From Effrenium voratum (Eukaryota; Sar; Dinophyceae; Suessiales; Symbiodiniaceae), in NCBI GenBank assembly GCA_963377175.1, contig CAUJNA010003500.1, positions 128,170-192,169 on the forward strand: a stretch of DNA of 64,000 bases, in the 5' to 3' direction. The position numbers were made by a program, and so were the translations under genes. Under the pieces are notes generated by a model that was not told where the DNA came from, did not search any database, and saw nothing but the letters and a program-made list of their open reading frames with translations. Below are positions 21,491-33,000 of the stretch, piece after piece. Position 1 is the stretch's first letter. Every line of letters starts with the position of its first letter.

Positions 21491-22047
21491 GGGTTTTGGG
21501 AATTCGGAAGGAAGGCCTTTGTTCTCCCACGAATTGAACTCTTTGTTTGGTTCCTGGCTCATCCGGGTCCTTAGCTAGGTTCCCCAGTGCCCTTTTACCC
21601 CTTGTTTGGGGGGAGGGTTCTAAAATAGACTACAGAAAAAGTTGGCGCCCTTATTCGAACCTCTCTACTGGAGGACCTAGTTAGGGTTTTTCGCTTTTTC
21701 GTGGGTTGAGTGGGGGAGTTTCCATTTCACCCGCTAGTCACTAGTCTAACACTTTTGGTGGGGGATTGGACCGCCCAGTTTCCAGGTCAACGTCAGAGAT
21801 GAAATAAAACATGTCTTGGTTGTTTTCATGTTCACGCTCCAATTCAAACATGGGATATGGGCATGTTTGCCAGTGAGGCGGCTTTGGATGCTGTTGGGCT
21901 TTGGGGTGGTCTGGGTGTTTTCGGAAAGCTTGGCCCGTTTCCACCAAGGCAGCCTACATCCCCCATGGGGTTTGCTGTTCAGACGTCTTTGTGATCAATC
22001 GCACTCCTTTGAAGCGGCATTTGTGTGTGTGACTGCTTTTGTGTCAG

Positions 22048-22150
22048 AACCCCAGCAGGACGGCAGAACAACTAGGGGTAGCTTCCCCAGAAGGAGGGAC
22101 GCTCCTTTCCAGTGACGATCAAGCACCCTGGGGAAATCCTGGCGTGCTGT
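22048..22150 (+). CDS. exon, unknown
   Basis: After GCTTTTGTGTCAG the frame reads NPSRTAEQLGVASPEGGTL then LSSDDQAPWGNPGVL before TAG. The 3' boundary may precede the stop. An element of the CTAGGTCCCCCAG family follows at 22176. Confidence 0.5.
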
Positions 22151-22576
22151 AGCTTCAATCTTACCAAGTCCATACCTAGGTCCCCCAGCGGTGCCCTTTT
22201 ACCAACCTTTTTTTTGGGGAGGGTTCCCCTACTAAACTAGACTACAGAAAAAAATGGTGCCCTTGTTCCAACCTCTCTACCCGAGGACCTAGGTGCTCCG
22301 AATTTGTGCAGTAGCAAGCAGCACCTTTGCAGCTCAGAGGCCAGTAGTTTGTAGCTGGAGCTAGCAGGAGCTGCTCCCCGGACCCCGGGAGTTTGTGGGT
22401 TGGGCTTCAAGGACAAATGAGCCACGTGCCCAAAACCCGGGTAGAGGAAGGTTAGTAGGGGGCAGTCCCAGCCAGAAATAGTTGCGACCGCCTTCTTAAT
22501 TCTGTACATGGTTCTGGGTAGACCATGTTAATACCGGGTTGATTGTGACTCAAATGAGTCAACGGCCTGCAACTGC

Positions 22577-22668
22577 AGCTCAGGCAGCAGGCGACGACTT
22601 CTTCAGTGAGGAGAAGGCATGTCTGAAGGGGCGGCGTTTGGCGCATGAACTTGGACGCGAGCAACTGG
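22577..22668 (+). CDS. exon, charged helical segment
   Basis: The frame reads AQAAGDDFFSEEKACLKGRR then LAHELGREQL. The acceptor is probably CTGCAG or CTCAG just upstream. It lies immediately after an element with AACCCGGTAG ends (22433-22556). Confidence 0.5.
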
Positions 22669-22778
22669 CTGTGGGTCAAAAATAGGTGCCCAAAATGGAG
22701 CCTTGGTAAATGGAAACATGGACTCACACCCGCGGCTTTTCTAGTGGTTGAATTTTGACACACACCCAACTGACAACC

Positions 22779-22900
22779 ATGTTGTACGTCTACAAAACAA
22801 AACCGTCTGGGGAGACGCACAAACCGAACACGGACCCGGACTTCCCGCGAGCCCCCGAGGCCTTGGGGAATCGAGAAGGGAAGTCCCAGACCCTTGATCA
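22779..22900 (+). CDS. exon candidate, unknown
   Basis: The plus frame reads MLYVYKTKPSGETHKPNT, DPDFPRAPEALGNREGK and SQTLDQ before repeat sequence begins. Fewer than 60 codons are open, and a longer minus-strand shadow frame also covers the region. The ATG need not be a start. Confidence 0.45.
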
Positions 22901-23704
22901 AATTCTCAGCCCAAAGCGAATCGACCGGATCTGACCTTTCGGTTTTTTAATTTTGGTCCACTTTTAGTAGAGGTGCCAAAAGGTTAGCCTTTTATTTCCA
23001 ACTCCTTTGGGCAAGTGAGAATTGGGGAGCCTTCCTGTTCAAACAGAAATCCAGAGCGAGTCTCAAATGCATTGTGCGACAACTTTGGGTTACCGAAGCC
23101 ATAAGCCTTGCGGCTGTCACAAAATGGGCGAGCTTTGGTAGCCTGCTAATTAGACCAATACGGTTGAATTAGAATTAAACTGGCCGTCCCAGAAAGAGCT
23201 TTGTATCTCATTTTGTTTAGTGCTGACTACATTTGTGCAATCAAACACGTTTGTCGAACATTTCAGTTTTGGAGAAGTGATGGATTCTCCTTTAACCTTG
23301 TCCACACAGAAAAGGAAGGCTTCCCAATTTTACCAACCCTCTGGATTCGTTTGGGAAAGACACGTATTGCCATGCTGTGTGTGTGTGTGTGATGCTTTTG
23401 TCTTGCCATGGATTTCATCACCGGGCGTTTGCCTGGCCCGGATTTGAGGCGTGCGGGTTGTGCCAAAGTGTCCACTTTAATAGACGCAATCCTGATCTGA
23501 GGTTCGGGCATCATGTCCAGTAGTTTCTGCCTCATTTCTTGACTGCTATTGGGCAACGGGAGGGGGGCGCACTAAATCCTTGAGGGTGAGCACGTGGTGT
23601 TGACAATGCTTCATGTCACATTTTGCATGTTGCTGGGTTCCATGTTGCAATGTGCTGAAGCCAGGGTTGCAAGCGCCTCATTCAGAGTCAGGCCCCGTCT
23701 TTGG

Positions 23705-23868
23705 GTTGATGTGGCGGACACATGCAAAGCAAGAACATCTCATGTCGCGCGTGGATCAATTCACCACATGCACGCACGAAGTGACTTGGCTGCCCCAATG
23801 CGACCCTGTCACGGTTGCATCATCATTGCTTGGGCAGGAGCTGTGCACCATTGCACGTGCCAGTTGTT
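23705..23868 (+). CDS. exon, unknown
   Basis: The frame reads LMWRTHAKQEHLMSRVDQF, TTCTHEVTWLPQCDPVTVA then SSLLGQELCTIARA, followed by G/T-rich sequence. Codon choice and residue mix are strongly protein-like. The region is not repeat-derived. Confidence 0.6.
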
Positions 23869-24194
23869 TTTTTGTGCGTGCTGAAAACGGCAGGTGTGGG
23901 TTACAGTAGGATTCGGTCGAAATTCGCCCAGTGTAAGTCCAAATCATTGCATTGTCGCGTGTATTGAGAAGCTAGGACTGAAGATGTCTTTCTTGTTGTC
24001 TGCAGTTGTTTCCCTTTTGCTTGTGCTAGGCGAGAAGCAACCAACAGATCAATTGTCTGCTGAGCATACTGACCCACAAAACAGTACTAGTGGTACCGAT
24101 GTGTTTCAATTCTATCGAAGCATGAGTAGCTTGCACTGGTTAGTTCTTTTGGGAAACAGGCTTTCACAATGCTGCATTCCCTAGTTCCACAAAG

Positions 24195-24479
24195 CCGAAG
24201 GATGCACCTTACCCCTCTGTGGAAGATTTTGCGGGTTCTCGAAGATCCGGACAGGCACCTCCGGCGGAGGGTGAGGCGCGGGGTCCGACTGGAGCCTTTC
24301 CTTGGCGCAAACCCGTCTGAGACGACGGCTGTCGAAATGGCACAGAGTTCGAGGAACATGTGATCAGTGATGTGAGCCAGATGCGTCCTAGATTTTCGGC
24401 GTTTACCCGCCCATCCACTAACATGGAGCCTCGCAGCAAGGTCCTGGAAGACGATTTTCCTTTAAAAGAGAGCCTTTAG
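24195..24479 (+). CDS. exon with an in-frame TGA
   Basis: From the AG at 24193 one frame runs 94 codons to TAG at 24477, interrupted only by TGA at 24318-24320. Before it: PKDAPYPSVEDFAGSRRSG and GARGPTGAFPWRKPV-like sequence; after it: DDGCRNGTEFEEHVISDVSQ, MRPRFSAFTRPSTNMEPR and SKVLEDDFPLKESL. Both halves are equally convincing and share the frame. The TGA could be a nonsense change, a readthrough or selenocysteine codon, or a sequencing error. Confidence 0.55.
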
Positions 24480-24577
24480 TGGGCAGAAGGGTAAGCCCGA
24501 GTGTGGCCACTTAGATGAGATCTGCGCGCGAGCCATTCTGGCTCTGATCGTGGCGTATCAAATTTGACGCGGCAATC

Positions 24578-24697
24578 AAGCCTCTCAAGCATATCTTGCG
24601 AGAAGAAGAGTGTGAGGCATGGCAGCTGTATGGAATCGGAATTTGGAGTCCGACAGCTTGAGGCATTTGAGGTGGCCGTTGAATTCAGGGGCATTTG
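24578..24697 (+). CDS. candidate coding stretch, overlapping frames
   Basis: Two plus frames are protein-like: KPLKHILREEECEAWQLYG ending at 24660, and KSVRHGSCMESEFGVRQLE then AFEVAVEFRGI ending at 24698. A minus frame is also open. At most one is used. Confidence 0.3.
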
Positions 24698-25109
24698 ACA
24701 TCTTGATTTGTGCCCCAGATTGTGGGTGCTGACATTCGACTTGTTTTCTCCGAGGGTATCGATCCCCTTGTTTGGCCAAGTATACAATACATGTATATAT
24801 ATATATATAGATATTATTTTTTCACAGACCCACATGGCCGTGGTCAAAACCAATGGTACCATTTTGGGGTAGGTGAATTCACCACCCATTCTAGTCTACT
24901 TTAGTGAGGATTGGGATGTGTACTGGGGGCACGGGATTTTGACCCATGGCCAAATATACCGCACAGACCCACATGGTTATGGGTTTGGACCACCAGGATT
25001 CCGCGAGTTTTAAATCCATGTTTCCATTTACCAGGTTCCGTTTTGGGTACCCACTTTTGACTCACAGACCCACGTGGCTATGCGTGAACCTCGGGTGCAA
25101 CATTGTTGA

Positions 25110-25215
25110 ATTTGCACGTCGTCGATGGAGTATGGCTCCGACCTGGCGGGGTGCTTGCGGAAACACCTGCAGCACGTGGTGCAAAGGGACCTGGCATCAT
25201 GGCTCAAGCGGCCGT
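25110..25215 (+). CDS. exon, unknown
   Basis: The frame reads MEYGSDLAGCLRKHLQHVV then QRDLASWLKRPF and meets GTTTTTG. A helical, charged segment. Upstream bases are repeat-derived (family ending TTTTGACCCATGGCC). Confidence 0.5.
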
Positions 25216-25508
25216 TCGGTTTTTGCCAATTTGAAGGTTCTGCATTTCCCGTTTTCACTGGCAAGCATTTCGTTTCTTTATTATTACTATTTTTACTATT
25301 ATTATTACAATAAATATATATATATATATATAAAACAAAAACAAAAAAACAATCAATCTATTAATAATTATATCCTATTTTTTTATTGAAAGGGAGGGGT
25401 TGCCTTTGTTCTTCCAGTCTTCAGCCAAGCGCCCTCGAAGCCTTGCATCTTTTCTCTTTTTTTTCTCGGAGCTGAGCCGAGGTGGAATGGGAGACGGGGC
25501 AATGGCAG

Positions 25509-25580
25509 GTGGAGGTCGTCCATGAAGACCGCACCGCCACGCTGCGCCGGCTGGGCTCGACTCACGCGTGCCGTGGCGAT
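25509..25580 (+). CDS. exon, unknown
   Basis: After GGCAATGGCAG the frame reads VEVVHEDRTATLRRLGST then HACRGDG and is followed by GTGGTC. Good acceptor and donor; composition is markedly more G/C-rich than the surrounding intron. Confidence 0.5.
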
Positions 25581-26784
25581 GGGTGGTCATGAACCACACA
25601 CTTCCCGAGGTCCTTGACTTTAAAGCTGTTTGGGTTTGGACCATTTTAGCGGTAAGCAAAAAGTATAGACTTTTCCTGGCCAAGCCACTCAGGAAGTGAG
25701 ACCACTTAGGGCTTATCCCTGTATCAGTTCTACAGGGGGATATAAGACCCCGTCAAAGTGCCCGGGCAGATTTAGATGAACATTTCATGTTTATAGTCTG
25801 TTTAGCAAATCAGCTGATCAAATTCCTGCCGATCAAATTCTTGCTGATCAAATTCTTGCAGCAACCACTTCGTGTGTGTGTGTGTGTCTTTTGGGGGTAT
25901 GCACCTTTAAAAGGAAACCCAAAAGAGCACCGACTATGTTGGGGAGTCCACAATTTCGACACATGCCCATGTGGGTTGCCAGACGTGGGGGTCTCCTTTT
26001 GGCACCTTTTTTGTGCCGCCCGTTTTTTGTTTTGCAACGGGCACCCCCTCCAATTCGGACAGGAAGCCGGAAAGCAAACCAATTTGGAGGGGACACCTGC
26101 AAACCAAACAGATGTGAAAGGTTCACCTGATATCGTTCAAGCCCGGGGGACTGCTTAGGCAAACTGAAGCAAGACGGACTCCAAGCAAGCACATCAGACA
26201 CAGGGCTCCTTAAAAGAAATTCATTTTGCCAATTTGAATCATGGCTTTTTCCACCAAAATACAGGGACACCACCATTTGCAAGGCAATGTTCAGATGTTT
26301 CATGTGAGGATCTCCGAGACACCAGCCATTTCGCAGTTCTTCAGTGACCCCCTCAATTCTTTTCTTTTGGTCTTCCCGCCAACCCCCAAACTGAGTTCCA
26401 TTCCGAGGGGCACCGAACTGGGAACTGGCTGTGGGTCAAAACCAATGGTATCCCATTTTGGGGCAGCTGAATTCACCCGATTTAGTTCATTTTAGTGGTT
26501 GGATTGGGATGTTCACTGGTACGCGATTTTGACCCATGGCCAAATGTGTTTCACAGACCCACATGGTTATGGGTTTGGACCACCAGGATTCCGCTACTTT
26601 TAAATCCATGTTTCCATTTTAGTGGTTGGATTGAATCGGATGTTCACTCAAAGTGCGAGATTTTGACCCACGACACCCTCAAAGTTGTTTTTGGCCTTCC
26701 CGGCAAATCGTGAAGCCCCAAGAGGGTTCCATTCCAGGGTCAAGCTGGGAATTGGCCCGGGCCATTCTGTCGTCGAGCTTCGGT

Positions 26785-26943
26785 AAGGACGGGCCAATGC
26801 CGCGTGTTGCTGCGGGACTGTCGGGTTCTGCGGCCTGAAGGCTGCATGCTGGAAATCCAAAGAGAGCAGAAGGAGATGCCACTGCTCCACTGCGCAGAGG
26901 AGTGCAACTTGGAGTCTCGGCGTCTTTTCTTGGTGCCGTTTTA
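26785..26943 (+). CDS. exon, Cys-containing, unknown
   Basis: The frame reads RTGQCRVLLRDCRVLRPEG, then CMLEIQREQKEMPLLHCAEE and CNLESRRLFLVPF to a TAG at 26942. An alternative just upstream (ELARAILSSSF before GTAAGG) would place a donor inside. The segment is convincing but its limits are uncertain. Confidence 0.55.
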
Positions 26944-27551
26944 GTCTCTTGTCTTTTTCTTCTTCGGGGCGCCCGGGAAAATGAGCTCACGATGTTGGTC
27001 CTTTACTTGGAGATGCCTTAATTCAGGTTTTGCCATTCTCTTGATGGTTGGGATAGGAAGCCACCAATCAGGGGAAAGCTGACATGGGAAGGACGCTGAC
27101 GTGGGGAGTTGATCAAAAGGCCATTTACATGGTATGACCGTTGGGGAAAGCCACTAAGAATATGATAACTGTTCCACTAAAGGTCTTCTGGGGCCGAACG
27201 GAATATCCTGCATATTTTACGGCGAGCTTGCCTGGGGGTAAAACGACCCACCATGGTAAAGATCCTTTACTTGTGGATCCCTTATTTGGGTATGGGTCAA
27301 AATTAAACCACCAGCAAACCGCAGGCTTTTCATTTACCAGGGGTTTCATTTTTGGCTTACCCTATGTTCGAAAACCACAGCCATTTCAGGAAAGGGGTGA
27401 CCAATACAGGACAAAAAGAATCAACAAGCATCCAGGAAAAAACACTTGCAAATATAATTGTTGTGTTTGTACGACTTAGCCGTCGGCCACAACGATTGTT
27501 TTCGTATTTCAGGCGCGGAAGATTGATCACCCCCCAGTTTTTTCTCCTAAG

Positions 27552-27671
27552 GACTGCAGGGGCCGCGTGCGTGTGAACGGCCAGCCTGTGGCCGCGGGGA
27601 GGCTGCGGCAGGAGGGCGTACACTACTTGCTGCCAATTGGCCTCAGCCAGCCGGTGCCGGCAAATATGCAG
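27552..27671 (+). CDS. exon, unknown, well delimited
   Basis: Forty codons, phase 0-0, between TTTTTTCTCCTAAG and GTGGGAAG: DCRGRVRVNGQPVAAGRLR, QEGVHYLLPIGLSQPVPA, NMQ. A polypyrimidine tract, AG and GT are all present. No family recognised. Confidence 0.8.
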
Positions 27672-28265
27672 GTGGGAAGCGTTCGCATGGGCTCTCTTAG
27701 TTCTCTTCCATTTGCTTAAGCATTTGTTTATTTTATATGCCCATGTTGCTTTTAAAGGGAATCGATGACCTACTTGTTTTTTTCAGGTGGCTTAATATCT
27801 GACTTAAGCAAATGGAGGTCTCAGCATCAATTTCTATGATACCAAGGGAACTTGTTTGAGAGTGATAGAGTAGTCATGGAGATGGCCTACTTTGGTATCA
27901 CAGAAGTGGTTATGTTCCACGACCACGAGAATGGGTCTGTGTCAAAACTGGGGGAGGGATTTGTTGCTTTTCTATTTATTCATTTGTTTGGGGACCTTTT
28001 TTTCCTCATATCATGTAACCCCCAATTGGTGATGTGGATTGGTCAGCGGAGAGAAATTCAGACATGCCAGAAAGTGAGACACCCAAATGTCAGACCGTGG
28101 ATTGGTGGTGGGACTTGAACCCCTGGCTCCAAACCACCAATTGGAGGCAAGCTGAACATGGTTTTTGGATAAGAAAGCACCATGGATTTCAGAGTCTTTT
28201 TGTCTTGGGAATGTGACCCAGTTTGCGGCCCCTACATAGATTTGTGAAGATAGGGGGACCTTCCC

Positions 28266-28432
28266 TTGTGGCAGCCCTCCCTGACTAACGGGCCGCCTGG
28301 AGACCGCACAAGCCAACCCATGGAAGATGGGGAAGGCGGGTGGGCATCACTTTCTGCAAGGCAATCCCCCCTAAACATTAGTGATCACGGTGTATGCGAA
28401 TCAACCGACATATTGGTGCCACAATGCAACTT
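28266..28432 (+). CDS. exon candidate, polar low-complexity
   Basis: The frame reads LTNGPPGDRTSQPMEDGEG, GWASLSARQSPLNISDHG and VCESTDILVPQ. It looks like a disordered linker. Splice sites are not clear; the frame is open from 28266 to 28505. Confidence 0.45.
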
Positions 28433-28749
28433 TTTTGGGTGTGTCTTTTTTCGAGTTGGAACCCCTTTGTTGGCCCTGAGTAGTGCCCTTTTACCATCTT
28501 TTTAGTAGGGGAGGGTTCCCCTACTAAAATAGACTGCAGACAAAAGTTGGTACCCTTAAATATTCTATCCTCTCTACTGAAAAACCTAGCCTTGGTTGGG
28601 TTGAAAGGAACAAGAATCTAGGGGTTGATTCCTTTCCCATTCTTTGCAACCATCGTTCTTTCCAAAAGCCGTTTTTCCGTTTTCAACCTGGGTTTCAAAG
28701 GAGATTTTCTATTCGGATCGGGTTCAGGAAATGGAAATGGAAGGTACCC

Positions 28750-28796
28750 CTGAACACCGCCTCGGAACTGCCCAGCTCGGCCATTCGAATGACCAG
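28750..28796 (+). CDS. short exon with strong donor
   Basis: Bases before GTGAGAAC read LNTASELPSSAIRMT in one frame and EHRLGTAQLGHSNDQ in another. The donor CAG-GTGAGA is consensus. The acceptor was not found, so the start is approximate. Confidence 0.4.
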
Positions 28797-29661
28797 GTGA
28801 GAACGCTGACGCTCACTGCCACGGGCATGGACCAAGGATGGGGAAACACCGGGGACTCCGGGCTTTTGGCGACTTGGAGCCATTTATTTTGGAGCATTTT
28901 TTTTAAAACCTTGCCCTTAGTTCGGGCAACTGTCTTTGGGGGTTCCCAAAGGAATTTCTTCTACACATCGGGTTTTTGCGGGGGTTCCTGGTCAATGTAG
29001 GCAGTATGTGCTTGTCAAGGCGGATTCATGTTCAATGTGGGAAGGTTGCTGGGCTTTCCGAGAATCAAACCAGTTAGTGGAACCGCCAATCTTGGCTTTC
29101 AAACATGAGTGGACGTACATGTCCACCAAAGTGTTTCCGATTTATATTGGTATGCAAAGGGACGCCAAAAGGACACCTACCATTTTAGGGGACCCCTTTA
29201 ATGGGGGCGTTTTTGTTGGTTCCTCGGACCAATATTTCTTCAGGCATCCTTTGGATTTGGATTCCCCTCGGCTTAGGGGACGAATCGGCCCTGGAAGTCG
29301 TTGCCAGGGGAAAACCGCCTACCCTTTCCAATAAAAATCAACAACGGCCTTTGACAGAAATGGCTGTGGCTCAAAAAACCGGTACCAAAATGGAACCCTG
29401 GTAAGTGGAAACATGGACCAAAACCTGCGTAGCCCCTCCGGTTCAATTTTGAGCCACAGCCAAATACAGTTCCCGTTGTTCTTGTGTGGTGTTTTTCTCA
29501 TGACCAAAGCACCGGGCTCAATGAAACTTCCATTTGCTGATAATATTTTTTGTTATTTTCCGTGTTGGTTTTAAAGGGAATCGATTTCACTACTGGACAC
29601 ATGTTCTTATTTTTTCCAGGGGTCACCAAGCCCCGGGGCTCAATCAAAGCATGGGGTTGAG

Positions 29662-29771
29662 GTCTGCCTGGTCCGCCCGAGCGAGCCGGCGGAGCCTCTG
29701 GCTGGAGTGGTCTACAACCGCCACCGCTCTGCGCAGCAAGAGCACCAGGCCGTCCGGGGGGCGGATCCAGT
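29662..29771 (+). CDS. exon, unknown
   Basis: After GGGGTTGAG the frame reads VCLVRPSEPAEPLAGVVYN, then RHRSAQQEHQAVRGADP. It follows a CCATTTGCTTAAG-family element (29527-29632) by 30 bases. A second frame (RSAWSARASRRSLWLEW) is open but less likely. Confidence 0.55.
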
Positions 29772-30719
29772 GGTCTTTGGTGTTTTCATTTCTGTTTCTT
29801 GTCTCTGTTTTTTGGAGGGGGGGAGGGGGAAGGGGGGAGGGGGGGAGGGACACTGTGGTGACTTTCTATTGGTTTTCTCAGTTCTTTGTTTTGGGTGGGG
29901 GGGACACCTGGTGGATTCCTTGCCGGGTTGCTCACTTTGACCTCGGGCAATGGGAAACTACTGGAGCTGAGGGGTCTTGACGTCCAGACTTCCAGCCCCT
30001 TCCCTGGAAGGTATGGGGGATGTGTGTGTGTGTAGCGCTACGAGGTCCCCCATCTAGGTGCCCTTTCTCTCCCCTTTTTTGGTTGGGAGGGTTCCCCTAC
30101 TAAAATGGACAACAGAAAAAAGTGGGTACCCTTATTTTCTAACCTCTCCACTGAAAGAGCTCGACTATGTAGCCAGTTGGTTGTTGGCATACCCTTGATG
30201 CGTTGTATGGCATGGCTTCCCGCAATGGAAACTGGAAGAACTGGTCCCACCAGGGCATGCGGAAGCTGGATAATGCCAAAGTAGCCACAGGGATGGCCTG
30301 CTTTGAGATCGCAGAAAAGGCGCTTTTTTTTATCCACAAGGCTGTCCGTGTTGCTTCCAACCACAGGCATTCCCGGAGGTTTCACCATCAAGATAATTAC
30401 ATCATTTGGATGAGGAACCTCCATGGGACGTGGGTGTTATGTGGGTGTGTCCTTTATAGGGGACCCCCCTCCAAATGGCCTCGGTTTTTCCTTGCGCTTT
30501 CCTTGCAACACCAACCAACAAGCGGGGTACCATCAGACCCACTATTCAAAGGGTACCTTCAATTCCGCATTCAATCTTTCTAGAAAACTTCAGGAAACCC
30601 AGGTAAAACGGTTGGTTATTGCACAGAACGATGGTTGAAAGAATGGACAAGGAATCCGCCCCTAGAAATGTACCGCCCCCCAGGGTTCGAAAGGTGGCCA
30701 GGGGCCTCCCAAGTGTCAG

Positions 30720-30790
30720 GTGGAGACAGCGCTGGAGAGCGCTGTAGCGCCCTCCGCTGGTGATCGCCTGGAGGCAGATCGTCGACAGTT
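30720..30790 (+). CDS. exon running into an intron element
   Basis: After CCAAGTGTCAG the frame reads VETALESAVAPSAGDRLEA then DRRQLD, and the next bases are the start of a CTAGGTCCCCCAG-family element ending at 30913. A further 19 bases (30914-30932) lie between the element's terminal TAG and a GTGATG donor, so the element may have split one exon. Confidence 0.5.
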
Positions 30791-31397
30791 GGACCCCCAG
30801 CTAGGTGCCCTTTCTCACCGTTTCTTTTTTGGTTGGGAGGGTTCCCCTGCTAAGATATTTTCTACAGAAAAAGGTAGGCACCCTTATTCTAACCTTTCTA
30901 CTGGAGGACCTAGTTCAGGTCTGGCGGGCTCGGTGATGAAACATTGTTTGATTACATCCGACTGGCCATTGTGGTTCAACTGGATTCAGTTCATCCAAAA
31001 AAACACCCCAAAATCCATTTCAGAGACATTTCGACATCGATTTCGCCAAACTTCATATTTTGTTACTCTTAGATTCCAAGATTTCAGCCCTTGGGATTTG
31101 AAGGCTCCAACATTCCAGGGACCCATCGATGTAACGATCGACGTAACGATCAAAAGCCAGCGATACATCTACTGTCAAAGAGAAGATGCAAGGAAATCGT
31201 AGGGAACCCCTCCTATGTGGACACGAGCCGGGTTTTTCTGCTAGCCTCTGTTCGTGTTCATGGTGCTTCCCTCATTCCCCACAAACAGTATTGTGGAGGG
31301 GGGGGTTCTCTTTTTGGATTCCCGTTTAAAGAATGGCACGAATGACAAAAAGGCTACCCTTCAAGAAAGATATGCTCTCATCCATGGGGTATGCTGA

Positions 31398-31486
31398 ACC
31401 AGGAGGGGAGGGGAGGGGAGGGAGGGAGGGAGGGAGGGGAGGGGAGGGGGGGAGGGGAGGGGGAGGGGGAGGGGAGGGGAGGGCTT
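31398..31486 (+). repeat. homopurine GGGGA microsatellite
   Basis: Ninety bases of G with regular A, intronic, with G-quadruplex potential on the plus strand. Confidence 0.9.
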
Positions 31487-31984
31487 GAGACTTGTACAAA
31501 TGTGGTAGCTTGCGACTGCCCCCAAAAGGAAACATAGTATGACATGAGTTGATACCCGCGTATTGGAAGTGCATCCTCCGATCACAGTGGAAAGTGGCGG
31601 TTTTTTCGTTGTTTCCCTGTGTCCTTCACGTGACAGCAGTCAGCCGAGCTTTTGATTTTTTTGGTGTCAAGATCCGTCCCAGGGTAGGCAAACCCGCAAC
31701 CCCGGCCAGGGGGGGGGCTTGAGGGCTATTTTTAGATTGGCTTCAAGGGCAACCAAAAGGATGTCCCACTGCGGATTTCAGCTTAGGCCCCCCCCCCCGC
31801 TGTGTTACGCATCAGGGTTCGCAAATTGCCCGGTACGGATGGGCATCCACTTCGTAGAGTTGTTTCTCAAAACCCTCATGGTGCGTTAAAAGGATAACAA
31901 AAACAGGAAAGCCGAAGCCATTTTGGATGGTCCCCCATTTTCAATTAGACACACCCGTATACAGGTCCCGATTGTCAGGTAGCT

Positions 31985-32205
31985 CTGAATTGTTGGTTTG
32001 GATTGGTGGTTTGGGAATTTGAACCCCTGGTTCTTGTGGAGGATACAATGAGTAAGTACACCACCAATCCAAACCATCATCTAGAGGGAAGCTGACACTT
32101 GGTGCTTTGGATTGGTTTGGTGCTTAGGGATGGTTTCCCATTTGCCCTCCGCAAGAACTAGGGGTTCAAATCCAAATCGAAACCACCAATCCAAAGCACC
32201 AAACC
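31985..32205 (+). mobile_element. repeat pair with tRNA B-box-like motif
   Basis: The region holds two related units built around GGATTGGTGGTTTGG and its inverse CCAAACCACCAATCC. On the minus strand at about 32024 and on the plus strand at about 32165 occurs GGGGTTCAAATTCC or GGGGTTCAAATCC, matching the pol III B-box. Related units lie at 28088-28155 and 44199-44320. A tRNA-derived SINE origin is possible; A-box and tail were not seen. Confidence 0.45.
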
Positions 32206-32519
32206 AACAAAACATGCTCCATGTGTTTATTAAAGGGGTCCCCTAAATTGGTTGGTGTCCTTTTGGTGTCCCATTCGAATACCAGCCAAACAGGAGTCCG
32301 TTTGGAGAAACTCCCATTGGATATATTCATTTCAATTGGAAGCTCTTTGGTGGACATTTATGTCCTCGCTCAAGTCTGAGGGTGTCCCCCACATAAATCG
32401 CTAGGTCCCCCAGTAGTGCCCTTTTTAACCCCTTTTTTGGGGGAGGGTTCTCCTACTAAAATAGACTACCAAAAAAAGCTGGTACCCTTATTCCAACCTC
32501 TCAAATCTGGAGGACCTAG

Positions 32520-32634
32520 GTTTAATAAGGACATGCGCCCCCTCCTGCCCTCCATCGAGGTGCTCCTGCGATGCCCCAACTACCCCGGCTGGAGCGCCGC
32601 CCGGCTCCGCAAGCGCAAGCTGGACTCGGGGCCA
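32520..32634 (+). CDS. exon starting at the end of an intron element
   Basis: The AG at 32518-32519 is the last two bases of a CTAGGTCCCCCAG-family element. The frame then reads FNKDMRPLLPSIEVLLRCP, then NYPGWSAARLRKRKLDSGP before GTCACG. Protein-likeness is high through to the element border, indicating that the element supplies the acceptor. Confidence 0.65.
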
Positions 32635-32667
32635 GTCACGGGGGGGTCCCTCTGGTATTTGCATTGG

Positions 32668-33000
32668 GTATATATATATATATACATACATGTATATATG
32701 GGTATGGGATGGTATGGGTATGGGTCAAAATAGTTAGACAACCAGGTATATATATATATATGGGTATGGGTCAAAATTATTATCAGCAAATGGAAGTCTC
32801 ATTGAGCCCGGTGCTTTGGTCATGAGAAAAACACCACACAAGAACAAGGGGAACTGTATATGTCTGTGGCTCAAAATTAAACAGGAGGGGCAAACCGCAG
32901 GTTTTGGTCCATGTTTCCACTTACCAGGATTCCTTTTTGGTACCGGTTTTTTGAGCCACAGCCATATATATATATATATATATGCGTATAAGTCAAAATA
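32668..33000 (+). repeat. (AT)n tracts interleaved with GTATGGGTCAAAA elements
   Basis: TATATATATA runs occur at about 32670, 32748 and 32968, each adjacent to GGGTATGGGTCAAAA. Similar AT tracts lie at 10028, 19953, 24796, 25315, 33471 and 35441, all intronic. Confidence 0.8.
32861..32963 (+). mobile_element. intron inverted-repeat element, family GGCTGTGGCTCAAAA
   Basis: Ends TGTGGCTCAAAATTAAAC and GGTTTTTTGAGCCACAGCC are inverted; the core has GGGGCAAACCGCAGG and TTACCAGG. Others: 217-310, 1160-1255, 29358-29463, 37695-37797, 39937-40026, 40035-40134; a variant with GTATGGGTCAAAATAATG lies at 33176-33290. About 100 bp. Confidence 0.85.

Noticed and set aside
27834..27935. Apparent exon LFESDRVVMEMAYFGITEVV
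   Set aside because: Its ends TCTATGATACC and GGTATCACAGAAGTGG are inverted repeats shared with 37540-37628, so it is probably another small intron element.
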